DNA of 64,000 nt from Lichenostomus cassidix (Eukaryota > Chordata > Aves > Passeriformes > Meliphagidae): the NCBI GenBank assembly GCA_008360975.2, contig CM039193.1, positions 17,777,389 through 17,841,388 on the forward strand, written 5' to 3'. The position numbers were made by a program, and so were the translations under genes. The notes beneath the pieces were generated by a model. The model worked only from the letters and a program-made list of their open reading frames with translations, made no database searches and was not told where the DNA came from. Below, piece by piece: positions 37,330 to 52,100 of the stretch. Position 1 is the first letter of the stretch, and every line of letters begins with the position of its first letter.

Positions 37330-40300
37330 CAATTCTGGACAGGAAGCAGAGTGGGGATAAATAGAGTTGTAAATATCCATCCGGGGGAAAACGTGCAGTG
37401 AGCAGGGGGTGGCTGGGAGCTGGCTGAAGGGTGTAGCCATGTGTTCACAGGGGTCAGGACTCAGCATCTCATGGGGTTGGCTCCAAGAAAAAACCCTTTT
37501 GTTCCTCTTTCTCAGTCTCTGGAATGGAGATGTTGATTTTCTTGGGCTCTCTCTTTGTCTTTTTCTTCCCTTTCACTTCTCTGTATTCCTGTTTGCAGGC
37601 AGAGAATGCCTTCAGCTTGTGTGCTGTGCAGTAAAACTTCCTTAGGCTGGCTGGGATCTGTGGATGCTGTTACATTTAAAATAATTTGGGGCAAATATTT
37701 AAGAAAGGCGAGAGCAGCTAAAATCGAAATCCTGCAGTTTTATCTGTCAGTTCATATCAGAGAAAACAGTTACTTGATGAAGGACATCAAGATTATTCCA
37801 AAAAAGAATGCATGCAGCTCCCCAGAACCAAACGTTGACAAGACCATGGTTAAACTGACATTTCTTAAATTTCTAAGATCTCCACTTTCTTCCTTTTCAT
37901 TACTCAAAAGAAACTGAAAAATCCCAAGCTAAAACAATCCTGTTGAGAGCTTTCAGAACTGATTCTTCAGGAAGTTAATTCTCCATTTTCTGTCCATTGC
38001 AATTCAAAGTCAGGGTAGGAGATAGCAACAGGCAAAGCACATTTGTATCACTCCTTTCCTACCCTCAATTAAACCAGCAATCTCTTCCTTAAATGATTTT
38101 TCAGCACCTTTTACTTGGTTTAGTTAAGGTTTTATACTGATTTGCTTTCATTTTTCATACTGAGTATGGGAAGGAGAGACTTGTGTATATGCAGAGAGTG
38201 ATTTAATGATTTGGACATGAGCCCAAAATGATGCCATTTTTGCCTTGTGCTTTATAAGTTCCCAGTATTTCCAGCATGGCCTTGTTCAGTGCACACCTGG
38301 AGCACAGCTTTCTGCACAACTTTGTTCTGGGGTCTTGTCCTTAAAACTTAATAGTGTGTGAATGCACACACATTTAAAGTCATTTTTGGAATATTATCTT
38401 TTCTCTGTTCGTGTAATAATGTCAGATTTTTCTGTTCCAAACCCTTGAGCTGAGTCCCTGAAAAATCATTACCTGATCCTCAGAAAAGTGCAATTTTATT
38501 GCATTCTTTTTCATAGCTGTGTTACAGCATCACCTTGTTAGACTTCTCTTTATGGCTTTTTAGGATCAAATGGCACTAAAAATGGAGAATTTCGTGAAAA
38601 GGCAAGAGTCTGGGAATGAGGATTTTTTAAAGGAAATCAGAATTATGGCTTGTGTGGTAAAATGTTGAACATTAGCAGCACCCAAGGTCCCAATGGCTCA
38701 GCTTATTCTCTTCTTATTTAGGAGGATTCTTCACAGCCTTTTTGTCTTTCATTAAATTTGCCATTTTAACAAATGTAAACTGATTTTGAAGAGTGCAACT
38801 GGCAAGACTTTTTCATGCCTGTCTTATTTTCCAAATGTTTCTTTCCAGCAAGTAAACAGTAATTTTCTGCCCTTTCTGTATGGTCTGTGAGAACCAGGGA
38901 GTTAACAGTGTGCAAAAAAGAAAAAAATATCCAAGCCTGTCAAATTTCTAAACAGAACCTTGAATATTGTGATTTTTGGGGACTGTGAAACGTTTAGTGA
39001 AGGATTTGCCCCCTTTGTGGGAGGGAAGGGTTTAAATCCAGGAAGAGTGTAAAACACAGCACTCTCCTTTTTGGGGGATGAGTTACCCAGAGATCTTCTT
39101 TAGTGTCAATAATCCAGCTGGTAGCATTCATTCCTCATTTTATTTTTTCCTGGAGAGTGAACAGCACTGTTTCAAGCCCTACAGATGAAAACTACTTTGA
39201 GAAGGAAAAAAAAAGCCAAACCAAATGTAAATAATGGTAAAAAAGTTTTACATTTCTGTGACAGAACTAAAACAAGAGCCAATTTTGCATCAGTAGCCAA
39301 TTTCTTTGGGTTAGGAGCTTGTTTTCTGTATTTTTGCTTCACCAGATATTAACTTTTGTGCTCTAAAGCAATCCTGGAGCCAGATTTCTCTTTCTGAATG
39401 TCTTCCTACCCAGCAATTGAGACTTCTTTGTGCAGAACACTGTTAAAAAGAATATAACACCAAGGCTGCACATCTGTTTCTCATTTCAAAGCAAGCTCTT
39501 TTACTCTCAGCCTGTATTTTCTTTTCCTCCTGCCATGAGATTTGGGGCTTTTTTAACTTCAGTAAACAGGCCAGGATAACAAGATTGCTCATGAAATGGG
39601 TTAGTGGGTATCATTTACTCAGAAATCTTTGGCAGGGCCTGAATTTGGGGCTGTTGTGAGGATGTGCACCCACAGCTCGATGTGTGAAATGAAGACTGGG
39701 ACAAGACTGGAGAGATTTGCTTGTGTCAGGAGAGGGTGGTGTGAAAATGTGGGTTCTCCTGGCAGTGCTTGGGGCAGCCATGGAACACAGAAGGAATTGG
39801 TGCTTTCCAGCTCTCCAAAGCTCTGAAAATCGACCTGCAAGTGAGGAAAAGATAAGTGTTCCTCAAAAATCTTTCCTGCTCCAGCTTGCCACGCTGGGTG
39901 CAAGAATTGTATGTTTCTGGTTCTTTTTGTTGTGCTTTTACAGTTTTTTTCCTGCTTCAGAAAAGGAATTGCTGCTTAGTGCCATGTCACTGAACGACTG
40001 TTTATTTATTTATTGGACATATTTATTCCCTGAAAAATTCAGGTGGGATTTTTTACAGCTGTGGTCAGACAGTAACAGCTTTGAGATCAATAATAATAAA
40101 AATGATAGTATCTCTCAAGTGTTTTCCTCCTGTAAAGCTGTTCCTCAGGAGGATCCCAGTGGGACCAAGGGTGGTGTTTAGCAGTAAAGGGAATTCTTCA
40201 GAAGGGCAAAAGCAAATTCATGCCAGCCATGGGCCTTTGGGCTCTGCTGGACATGATTAAATAGGAGAAAATTTCCTTTCCATGCAACAGCAAATTGGTC

Positions 40301-41330
40301 ACTTATTAAATCTGGAAACATTTTTTAGAATTATTCTGTGTCTATTTGTTGTCCAGACTGGCTCTATTCCTGTGTGATTATTCCCTGTGTGGTCTCCTGG
40401 CACAGGAATCTGAGATGAACTTTATTTTGCCTCATTCTTTTTTCCCTTTCTGAGGTCCATTCACTGGCTGCAGAACAAATCTGGGCCCTGTTACCTTTAT
40501 CAGGGAAAAACTGCTACTGAATTGGTGTAGGAAAGGGTAGATGTGGGCAGCTTAATGGTGTTCCTCCCTTTTGTGGTGCTGGAAAGTTTTAATCATCTCA
40601 ATTGGGAAATGAAGTCCCTGAGGGTGACAAAATGTTCTCCCAGTCAGTGCCTATATTAAAAGGATTTCATTCTAGTGTGTATCTTCTTTAATGGCACCAC
40701 CACTGCTCAGGGAGCAAATGTGGTGCTGCAGGTGATCCTTGGGCTCCCTGATAGGATGTTTGTTGGCTCCTGTGGCAGAATTTTGGATTTAAGACAAGTT
40801 AACAAATACTTCTACTCAGCAGGCTGTTCCCATTGTAAAAAAATAAGTCATTATAATCAGCAAGTACACTTTTTAATGCAGCTTTTCAGGCTTCTGTAGT
40901 TGCTGTTAGAAGAAAAAATGTTCTTTATTGTTGTGCTTTAGGTTTTTAAGATAGTATGTGTATAGTCAGATTTGGTATCCAAGCCTGAATTTGCCATTGT
41001 GGCACCATGGAAAGTCACTGCTGCACAGTGGTGTTGCTACAGGGGGGAAATAAGTGTTAAATCCTTCCATAGCAGTAGATTTGGTCATATTGATATGTTC
41101 TACCACTTGTACCCAACAAAATAATCTACAGCTCACAAGGTCTAAAATCAGTGTACCTGCAACTCATGGATCTGTGATCTTATTAATATTTTATTAATGT
41201 TAATACTTGCAAAGGCACTCAGTGGGAGACTTGCTGGTGATGACAGCACAACGGGCCCTTGGGTTTAATGTCAGCTCTTGCAGGTGCTCCATGCCCAGCC
41301 AGGGCTGCCCAGGGTGGGTGTCTGTGGCTC

Positions 41331-41368
41331 TGGGGGAGCTCAGCAATTCCTGGGGGAGCTCAGCAATC
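41331..41368. repeat. 20-bp tandem duplication in a GC-rich intronic patch
   Basis: TGGGGGAGCTCAGCAAT occurs at 41331 and 41351 with a period of 20. The surrounding 41200-41560 is GC-richer than the rest of the intron and has a few CpGs, but it is weaker than the promoter island. Confidence 0.8.
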
Positions 41369-42029
41369 CTCCAGGCCCTGGCAGGGGCCGTGGGCAGGCC
41401 GTGCCCAGCGCTGAGATAAACCAGGGCACGTCACACTCAGCACCCTGGCATCTGGGGCTGTGCCCTCCCTGGGGAAGCAGCACCTGGAAATTCTCACTGC
41501 AGCCTCCAGCCCCGGTTTTTGGGAGTGAGGATCAAAGCAGAGCTCGCTGAGTAACAACCCAGGCAGGGTTGAGGGCTGCTTGATGGACGAGCTGTGTACA
41601 GAAAGCTGCTCTCAGTCCCTGCCCTGCTCATAATATTTGCATAGCCCAAGGTGGTTTACAGCTTTGAACGAGCTTTACCTCTGGGCAGAGACCAGAATAT
41701 CTGCCTGGTGTTGTCGCTGCGTTTCTCTGAGGTGCTGTAATACTTTAAATTAAGGCTGGGGATGGTTTCAGTGGGCCATGAGCTCTAATCTGTCCTGCAT
41801 CACCAAAAATCTGCCAGCTGAGCTCTGGGTTGTGCTTCCACCCAATTACAGGAAAAGGAGGGTGTTGGATAACCTTGCCAGCCTGAGGAATTCCCACAGG
41901 AAAGTTAGAATTTGGTGTCTGTAGAATGCTCCACAAAGAGCCAGATGCAAGGGGCTGCTGCACTGGGGTTGTTTCAGGAGAATTTTGAAACCCAGAATAG
42001 TCATTAATGTAGCAATCCACAGTGAAATA

Positions 42030-42077
42030 ATACCATATTTCGTGAATAATACTGATTATTTTTTTAAAATATGGTAT
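42030..42077. repeat. Stem-loop with 11-bp arms
   Basis: ATACCATATTT (42030-42040) and AAATATGGTAT (42067-42077) are exact reverse complements separated by 26 AT-rich bases. It is intronic and of unknown meaning. Confidence 0.75.
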
Positions 42078-43285
42078 AATTACAAAATTGATTCAGTCAT
42101 CTGAAATGAAATGCTGAAGTTGTCCAGCTCTCTGCATCACATTGTGAACATTCATGTTACTTTGTTTATCTCAGGAATAAAAAAAAAAAAAAAGAAAAAT
42201 ACCAAGAAATGCTCCCAGTAGTTTTTTTTAAATCCTTTTTTCTTTTTTAATTTCTGACTATGATAGACCACTAAGCATTGTTAAACTAGGAAGGAATAAG
42301 ATTGTTGAGAGTAAGGTTTGTTGAATTCTAATGGAACTATTTCCACTCTTAGGAAAATCCTGCTTCTTCTGGACCCAGGCTGACCCTGGTGATCCTTTCC
42401 TGCCTCTCCATCACCAGTGTCATCCATTCTGCTCCTTTGTGTTTAAATCTGGTGTGGCTTTGAGCTCCCTGCATCCATCCTGCTCTGCTCCATGAGGTTC
42501 TGGAGGAAAAGCTCTTTGGAATGCATCAGCTGGGAGAGCAGAGTATTAAATGATCAGAACTTGGAACAAAGATACAAAAACAATGGATACTGGGATTGCT
42601 CAGTGCAAAGTTCCTTCCAGTTTCTGACTGCCTGCTGTCACCAAACGTGGAGAATTGTGTTCATGTTTGATATTTATTGTCTCTTCCCTCAATCCCCATT
42701 GCACTGGGTTGAAATCAGCCTGGCAAATACTTACCTAAAACTGCACAAAATCACATTCTTCATGGCCAGGGACTGAGAGGAACATAAGCTAAAAGCTCAC
42801 TGTTCTTGTAGGAGTGTGTAAGGTTGTCCAAATAAAAAATAACCTGGGAACATTAGAGCAGGCAAATAGAGAGTGCTTTGAGATCCAGTGGGCTCAGAAC
42901 CATGGATCTCTGGGGACTGGGAGGATGTTGGGCTTGGACACCTACTGGGGGAATTTTCCAGGCTGGCCCAGCATGGTTCTTCCCCTGAGCTGATCCACTG
43001 GAACTGAACACAGCCTTTTACTGTGTTTTGTGCAACTCAAATGCTCCTTTCATGGCTTTGCAGCCAAGTTTTCCTCCTTGCCCTATCATCTGTCTTCTTA
43101 TAAGCTTAAAAATGTATTTAAACCAGGAAATCTTAAACCTCACTTCTCTTCCCTCTTGCTCCCACCTTTCTTCACTTCACAAATGGAGTTGGGAAAAATG
43201 ATTGTTCTGTTCTCTGTAATTTGTACCTTAAAAATCATACCTCTACCAAAAAGCTGTATATTTGCAATATACACTCATTTTCTGA

Positions 43286-43540
<255 letters not shown>

Positions 43541-46105
43541 TAACCTTGTGATCAAATGAATCCCTGAGAGAATGGAGCAGTGGCATTTGATTTACAGATT
43601 GATTGACACAATGATTTAGACGCTCTCTTCAATTAATTGGAATTCTCTGTATCTAGGTTTTTAAAGTTGCTTTTAAAGGAAGCAAGCGACTTGTGTGGCA
43701 TAAGGAAATCAATTGCAATTTTAGGTCAGTTAAAATGTAATTATGCTGCTTGATGGATAATAATATGGGGGAAACAATGCTGTTTATTTGCCCAGTGACA
43801 AAAAGGGGAACGTGGGAGGAAATTGGGCTGCAGCACTGTTATAACTCAATACTGAGTTGTGATACTGAATGTGCTCCATGAAAAATGTAGCAGGTAAGTG
43901 CCCTAATATTGTATTTAACCATGATTTGTATTCCATCCTCCCTCTGCCAATATCTCTGCCCTTCTAGATCATAATTTAACTGTGGCATAGCTGTATGCCA
44001 GGGATGTTTCTGGAGCTGAGCAGTGGTTATTCAGCCACTGCAGCCTGTGCCAGTGCTGGAGCTGTTTTCTCAGCTGCAAAGGGCAGCACAGTGTTGCTTA
44101 ATAAGGTTTTGAGGGGATAATGATGACTTGGCTCTCTGTTTCATGTTTTAACCTTTTAAAATAACAGATGCTGGAAACATGAACAGTAAAATACCTAATG
44201 CATTCTTAAATCAGCCTGCTCATACTAGAAACATTTGAAATACATACCTGAGAGAGATCTAAGAAAGGAAAACAAGCATCTTTCAACCCATTAACAGTAA
44301 GAATAATTCTAGTCTGATTGCCAGGCCTGACTTTCAGTGTCTAGGCTGCTAATATAAAATGTAGAAGCAATTACAAATTAGTCATGTATTATTTTGCAGA
44401 TCTTAATCAATTAATCCCTTTTGCAGCTCCACAATGTGTAGAGGTGTTTGTTAATGAAGTTTTAGATATCCTACCAAATGTAGAGTCTGCTGTGAGTTTA
44501 TTGCAACTTCCTCAAGTTCCAAGTTTTGCTTAAACCCCAGAATTAGGGTCCTTGCAAAAATCCTGGGGTTCTTCAGTGAGGTTTCTGCAGTGAAATCAGT
44601 GCTCAGAGGTGGAAAATCTGACACACAAAGTATGTGCAGAGCTAATGCTTTCGAATTAGGTTAACTACCAGAAAACCAGAGAGTTTACTTGATTGAGTCC
44701 CTGTAGTATTGCTATATTTTGGGGGAAATTCCTCTCTTTTAGCAGGATTAAGTGGTCTAATAGTTGATGAATCTGTGGTTGTGAATGGCAAGGGCTGACA
44801 GGCAGATTATTTGGAGATTCTGGAGCACTCTTGCTTGCTTTGGATTAAAAACCTATTCTTTATTCCATGTTGCCACTGTTGGCTCTGAAAAACAAGGAGG
44901 TTGTTTTGTGCTCCTCCACAAGTCTCAGTTCATTATCTGGGTTGTAAGTCCCAGAAAGAGAAATTTAAAAACTTTTAAATTAAAAAAAATTAATTTTGTT
45001 AGGTGCACGAGAGAGTGTTTTTAAGATCTTTTCTGTGGAATTATTCTACTATCTTGAGCTCATTATTTTCTTGTATTCTGAGCTCCTTTTTCTCACGCTG
45101 CAGCTGAGGAGTGTGAGGTCTGCAAAAATGCTTTTTCAGGTTTCTGGCTGCTCTGGAGCTGCTCTTGGCAGAAATTGTCCCCTAAAATGGAGCCATTCGA
45201 TTTGCTAAGATTGCTGCTCCTTTGATTGGAGATATTCTGGTTCCATTCTAAAGCCTGCAGCAGAAGCAGGGAGAGGTTTCATAAGGTGTGGATGGGCTGT
45301 TTCGTGATGGGAATATTTCATTTTTCTCTTGTGAAGTTCTGTGCCTTTCTCCACTCCAACTCTTCAGAGAGATTTTGTGGATTATTGGTGCGTTTGGAGA
45401 CCATAAAAATGGCTCTGGTAACTGCAGATTTTCCTTTCCTCCTGTCTATTAAAATTTGTCCAGTGCTGTTCCAGAACTATAAAGAAAATAGACTTGTAAA
45501 GTTAGATGTCATCCAACCTTATATTTACTCTGTAACATCATAATTGGGTTGTAATTCCATATATAAAATCCCTGATATTTTACTAATAAACCTGCATCTG
45601 ACAGGGAAACTACTCAATCTGGTGCTTTTTCTTAAAAGGTTCACTGTTAAAATTCATTAAGAGCATTTAATTGAACTTTTTGCTAAAAGTATTTTGTTGT
45701 GGTCAGAAAAACTGTCATGCTGCTCTTAAAGAAACACACGAACCTTTTTAATTATTATTCTGTACTTGTCATTCACCTAAATGCTTAGCTGCTCTCATGA
45801 TGTGTGTGTAAAACTGCTTTAATGAGAAATTGCTTCTAAGTTTTGAGTTTCCCTGAAAGCAAATCTGGGTAAGTTGTGCCTGTTCCGTGGGAGTGACTAT
45901 TAAATACACAATTTTTGGAATGGCCTGAATTTCCATGAAAACTCCCCCAAATTATTAGCACAGAGTGTGTTTGCCCAGGTTTAAGGAATACAATTTGCAT
46001 TGAGATATGGGAGACTTTTCACTTCCTGAAAATCTTTTGTTTAATTCTGTTTAATTCCTCTTCCAGGGCTGTGCTGTTGAGCAAAATATTATAATACAGA
46101 TTTAG

Positions 46106-46180
46106 TGTGGTTTAAATTTGATACTACTTGCAGCATTTTTAGATGTGGTTTAAATTTGATACTAATTGCAGCGTTTTTAG
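46106..46180. repeat. 38-bp tandem duplication
   Basis: TGTGGTTTAAATTTGATACT is followed by A(C/A)TTGCAGC(A/G)TTTTTAG in both copies, which start at 46106 and 46144. The copies differ at three or fewer sites, so the duplication is fairly recent. It lies in the last ATG7 intron. Confidence 0.88.
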
Positions 46181-49100
46181 TCAATAGAACACCTATTTCT
46201 TTAACATAAGCTGCATCAGGAAATTAAAAATATTCTACATGACAATTAATAAATAATAACACCAGCAAGCATTTCTACCCTATCTCAAAATGACACTGCA
46301 TTGCAGGCATCTGCTCTTTCTACATCTGGCTTTAATTTGGGGTCTGTGGAACATTTTTGGGGGTTTTTTATTTGAATCCCAGTTGGCTCTTTCAGTGCAG
46401 CCTGGGCAGGAGCCCCTGATGACACTCCTGGCTCCGAAGGCCACTGGAAGCTGTGGGAAACTCCCCTGTCAGCACTCAGCCTGTTTCCACTGGATGCAGT
46501 TCATCTGGGGAGCTGCCCGAGCTGATGGAAGCTGGGAGTTTCTGCTTTCCACATCACTGTGCTTCCTTTCAAACCGAAACCTTTAAACTTGACCCTTGCT
46601 CGCCGTGCAGTCAGGTTTAATGGCTGGGATTAAAATAGGGACAGCCTGAGCATCCTTGGGTTGTTACCCACAGGCTGGAGGTGCAATTGCAGTTGGAACT
46701 GGAGTTGGAATTGGAGGCAGAACTAGGGAATGATTTGCAGGTCAGAACTTGGCTGGGCTGCCCAGGGCTTTCCATACCAGTGCATCCCTAAAACCAGGTT
46801 TGCTCCCCAGGTTAACTCCAGATCAACCCCAGATTAAGGGGGTTCCATTATTCCATTCGATGATTTTCCATTGAAAATTTCTCCTTCAATTTAAAGTTTT
46901 TTGATCTAAAATGACAGCTTTCCTGATATCACTCATTTCTCTCTGTGGTTAATAAGACATGAGTGTAAATCTAGTTTCCTCACTTTGGATTTCAATTCCT
47001 TGGATGCTTCACTGCCCTGCTTTCAACAGGATGGAAGATGATTATAAAACACACGCAAGAAATAAAGTTTTCACTTGGTTTCATGACTGATTAAAACACA
47101 AGAAGGAGTAAAAGTTTCACAATCTGTGATGATCATAAGGAGCTTTGGAAAACAATCAGATGTGGAGCAGAGTTCCTATTTTTGAATGTGACTGTAAAGG
47201 TCAGATATTGGTGCCAGCAGGTCACTATGGCTGTGTTATTTCACTCCAGTCATGCTGCAGTTCAAGTTTTTGTCTCTTACAAACAGTGTGGTGTCTGCAG
47301 TTCCTATGACAAGTTCTTGTGGTCACTGAATGAGGCCTGCTTGGTATTTCCAAAATCCCTTTTCTGTGCTGCTTTACTGTATCCCAGACAATCCTTCTTA
47401 CCCTTATTAATGAAGGAAAAAAGGTATTCAAGCTGGTAAAATACTTGGAGCTCTTTGACCAGGAGAAAATACAGAAAACCTCATTTTATCATGTTTCTGC
47501 ACTTCTTTGAGGTTTTTGCTTGACCATTTTTTACTCATTTCTTGAGGAATAAGGCTTAGCTGTGGAAATGAGCAGCTGGTATTAAAAAGGAACTTTGTGC
47601 TTATCCTAATTTGGAAGAAAATTCAGAATTTCCAGTGTGCTTCGCTATTAAAAATATCCTGCTTGTTTCTGACTCTGCATTATATTATGCAGTGTATTTG
47701 ATGCTGAAACAATAACATATGACTAGCCAAAAAAAACCCCAAGCAAAACAGAAAAACCCAACTACAACAATATTATAACAGTAAGTTCTGTAACGTGACA
47801 ATTTTTATCTGTTAGCCAAGTATTATTCAGGGTTTAATTTTATTTGGTGTTATGAAAACTTCCTAAAGAAATCGCTACTGATGGGTAGCCCAAAATTAAT
47901 ATTTGAGATTTTTATGTGTCCATGAGCTTTTTTTGTTTTCCTTCGTGTTTTTAATCTGGTGCATTTCAGGAGAAATTCATTTTGACAGATTCAGGCCTGC
48001 CCTGGAATTTCTTTCTTGAGAGATTAAGAGATTAATTTGTTTTCTTTCAGGAGGTGGCTTGTTTTTTTCTTTTGGAGTTTTCTCATGATGTCAATTAGTG
48101 TCATCATTTTTCTTCGTTCATCAAGCAGTGTTCCCCAGATCTTTGAATAATGGTAATTTATTTTGTTCTGTTGAGCACAGCCCAAGTGAGAAATGAGCAC
48201 TGCTTATGGCAGATTTTCAATCTATGCAGATTTGCAGTGCTCTGAGGTGATTTTGCTGTGCTGTGAAATGCCAAAAATAGATGTAGTGAGGTTGTCCCTC
48301 ACTCAGGGCTGTGCTGAACATGGGATTTCACTGCTGACATTGGGCCAGGAGGGGTAATTGTTCCATCAACACACAGCACTTCAAACAGAGTTTTCCAGCC
48401 TTTGAACAAACCCCACAATGGCCTTTCTGCTGAGACCTTCTGCTGCTTTTGGAGGTTGGAGAAATACCTGTGAAGTGGTGCCTCTGTTTGGTACCAAAAC
48501 ATGATCTCCTTGTCTTTCCCCTGATATCTTTACTGATAACTTCAATTATTATCATTAATTATATTCAGATTCCCTTCCTGGGACTTACGTCAGCAACTGA
48601 TGTGAGCAAATACTCCTGTTTCCTGATTTATCTGAATAAATGTATGTTTGTCCCTTCAGGGCAGGGAGGGCCTTGTGCAGACCTTTATTTTGTTGGAGCC
48701 AAGGGAAGGAAGGGGAAGGACTGTTGGTTGGTATCCAGTTATCATTTCTGTTTGAAATGTTAAATATATGGAGAAAAATAACCCAAACCATTGAAAGAAA
48801 CTGAATAATGGCACCTGGGTTAGCAACAGATTTTGTTGTTTTATATGTTTTTTTTTAATGTATTTAACTGAATTGCTGTCCTAGTGCCACAACGTGGACT
48901 TTAAGTATCTATATAAAATTTCCCAGTAAATCCTGTGTGACTCTAAAATAAAAAGTGCTACTGTGAATAGATGTATTATCTGATCAGTTTTTATGTGAGG
49001 GGGAGAGGCTATGCAACAAACACCTGGACAAAACCTCCGTGAAACTGCAGCAGCACTAGTGTGAATTCTGTGCTCTTCAGGAGGCTTCTGCAGGCAGGAA

Positions 49101-52100
49101 TTCCTGCTTGTTTTCTCTAGTTCAGTGTTGCTCAGGGGAGGTGAGCAGAGCTCAATATCTGACATTCTCTCCCAAGGGAGCTCTGTGCTCTCTGGGGTTT
49201 CCTCTTTTAACAAGAACACCACCTGCAGCACAATGGCAAAGGTGCTCTGGGTTTCTTTATGACTCATTTTAATTGCCCTCCTTAGATCAGGATCTAAACA
49301 AGGAGGATTTGAGCTGATGAAGTAATGTTTTGATTTGTGCTGTGGTAGTAAATGATATTCAATTGTACTTTATTGAAGACTTTAGAGTCATTTTATCTAA
49401 TGAGGAACAAACACCCCCAAAGTTTGAAGTGGATTGCTATGATGAAGCAGTAAAATCTTAATTTTGGGGGGCAGGGGAAGCAATTCTCTTCTAGAAAGCT
49501 TTTCAAACTCTGTTGACTCCTTTTCCTTTGAAGGAAAAATCTCCAGTAAAGAAAAGAGAAGTAAAATAACTTAGGAATTAAATCTCTTCCATTCCAATAT
49601 AGTTTGTCACAAAGAAGAATGAATAGACTGTTCAAGATGCATTCTATTATTCTCATGTGAAGAATAAGAAATTACACAACACAGCCAAACACACTGATGA
49701 ATTCTTTTTTTTCCTAATTAAGAACATAAATTCTACAATGTGCATCTCAGTCCAAGTGAGCGTTTGCAGAGTATATGAGCCCTTGTAGATCATTCAAATA
49801 AAAAAAAAAGAGAAAAATTTGCTGCTGGCCAAACCAGTGCCAGCTGCAGCTTTCAATAAACACCAATTGTTGCAGCCTTACCCAAAGGTGCTGTGAATGC
49901 TCAGCATTCCCTCAAGTGCTGAATGCTGAGTGTTCATTGAGTTCCTGGACTGGGGATCAATGCTCTGCTCATCCTGGAGCCTGGGAAATGCTGCCCACCA
50001 GAGGAGTTCATTGTTTGCCTCCTCCTGACAATCCACATTTCCTCTGGAGACATCTCCCAGACTTCTCTGAGGGTCTTCATGTCAGAGAGAACCCATGCAG
50101 GCAATTCTCACATCCACCAAGCGCATTGCTGCTTTATTCTCTCATTGAGACCACAAAGCCTTTCTGCACAAACAGCACTGCCTTCTTTTCAACTTTGGAA
50201 TGGGTTTGCCTGTAAATATAGGTGGTGATAAATGGTCATAAATGAAGTTGACTGCAGTGGGAAGAGTTGCTGCAAAACCCTGTGCATTTGGCACAGCCTC
50301 TCTTTAATGCCAGCAGTTGCTAATTCACACAGGAAATTAAGCACCACAAATTTGAATAACAGAACATCAGTTTGAAGCCATACTCCTATGTGGAAAACGG
50401 TTTGTGAACTGCTTCTCAGCTTAAATTTTCACAGTCTCAGGGTTTCTTCCTTTGTGAACTATGAAATAAATTTTACCAGTGTGTTTGTTTAAAGATTTGC
50501 ATCCATATTGCTGCTGTAACACAGATAATATTGGCTGAATTTTGGTTGGCACTAATTTATAAAACCAGGCAGATTTGAGTAGCCTTTAAAATTAATCCTA
50601 ACCTACCTCTTACTGGCCTGAGTTCTCTTTCTCTTTGAACATTTTCCTGGTGTTTGCACCTTATTGAACATCACTGCAAAGTGCTGGTGTTTCCTTTCCC
50701 TTCCTGTGGTTCAGGTTTTCCCAAAGTTTCCTTTTTCCAACGCTTTTTTTCGAACGCATTATAACTTGGCTTCCAGCTGAAATCTGCCATGCAACACAGT
50801 TGTTTTTATGGAATTGGCTGGAGTCCTGGAGAAACCACCTGATAGCTTATGAGTGAGGAAAATTAATGACCAATTCTGTCGTTCAAACCCAGATCTGATT
50901 CCACGAAGAGCCACTTTGTGCCTGAGAAGATAAGGATTGGTTCTCTCTTACCACTTCAGGGATCATTTGTCCTCAGCAGTGACTTCTCTTAGTTGATTTA
51001 AGGTCAGACTGAGTGGAAAGTTATGTCTTGTAAATTGGAAATGCAAGTTGTACCTGAACTCATGAAGAGACATCCAAAAAGTCTGCATTGTTGTGCACAC
51101 AGTAAAAAATTTGCCAAGAGAAAAGTGTCTCACTTGTAAGTATGGAGAGCATAACATTAACAAAATAGGTTTTAGGATGAGTTTCTGTTTTCTTGGTCTC
51201 CCAACCTTTAAAAACCCCGATCTAGGTGTTAAATAGTTAATGTGCTTCAAATTAGCAATGAGTTGTTGCATTCTCTGGTATTGAGTCTGGGACACCAAAG
51301 CTACTCTTACATGAAGCAAAAGCTGCTGGGGAGTTCCTGAGTTTGTTGTTATTTTCATATACAGGAAAACTTTCTGTTATTCTGCAGGTGTGCTGATGAT
51401 TTTTAGTTGTTTTGTCACACAGCAACCTTTAAAAATGCAGTTTTACTGGATAAATAGGAGTGGTTTTGGTGAGGGGAAAATGCTAGAGCTGGAAATCTAA
51501 CAACAGAACTTTTAAAAAGCTCGGCTGAGCTGCAAGCCCTGGTAGGAAGGAAATTGATGGCTGAAATGTGATAAGGATCAACTCACAGAGCTGATTTAAG
51601 GTCTGTGTGTAGCAGTTCTGCTGCCATCTCTGTGTAGGAAGGTGTACATGCAGATGTTGTCTGATTATTGAAGTGTAAAATATTGCAAAAAGGCCATTTA
51701 ATGGCACAGGACTCTCTAAGAGACGTGAACTGACTCAATTCCAGTTAAAACAGAAAAGTCAACATAATAAAACTGGTCTAGTTGGAATGAATTTAAAGCT
51801 GTGAGATTATGGAAATAAACTTGGAGAAATACTCTGCGTGTGCAAATACATCAGTACTTTGTCATCTTAAAATAAGGGTTCAGTTTAGGCACTTATTATC
51901 TGCCAAATAAATTTCTGTAATTGTAAAGTACTGGCTCAAGCCCACCAGACAATGGATTTGATCCCCTGCAAATCAAGTGTGAAATCAAATCAGTTAATCA
52001 AGAAATACAAAAAATACATGGTTAAGAAATAGATACAAACGGTGATTTAGGTGGAGATAACTGCTAAATGCTTATTTATTTATTGCAAACTAAAGAAAGT

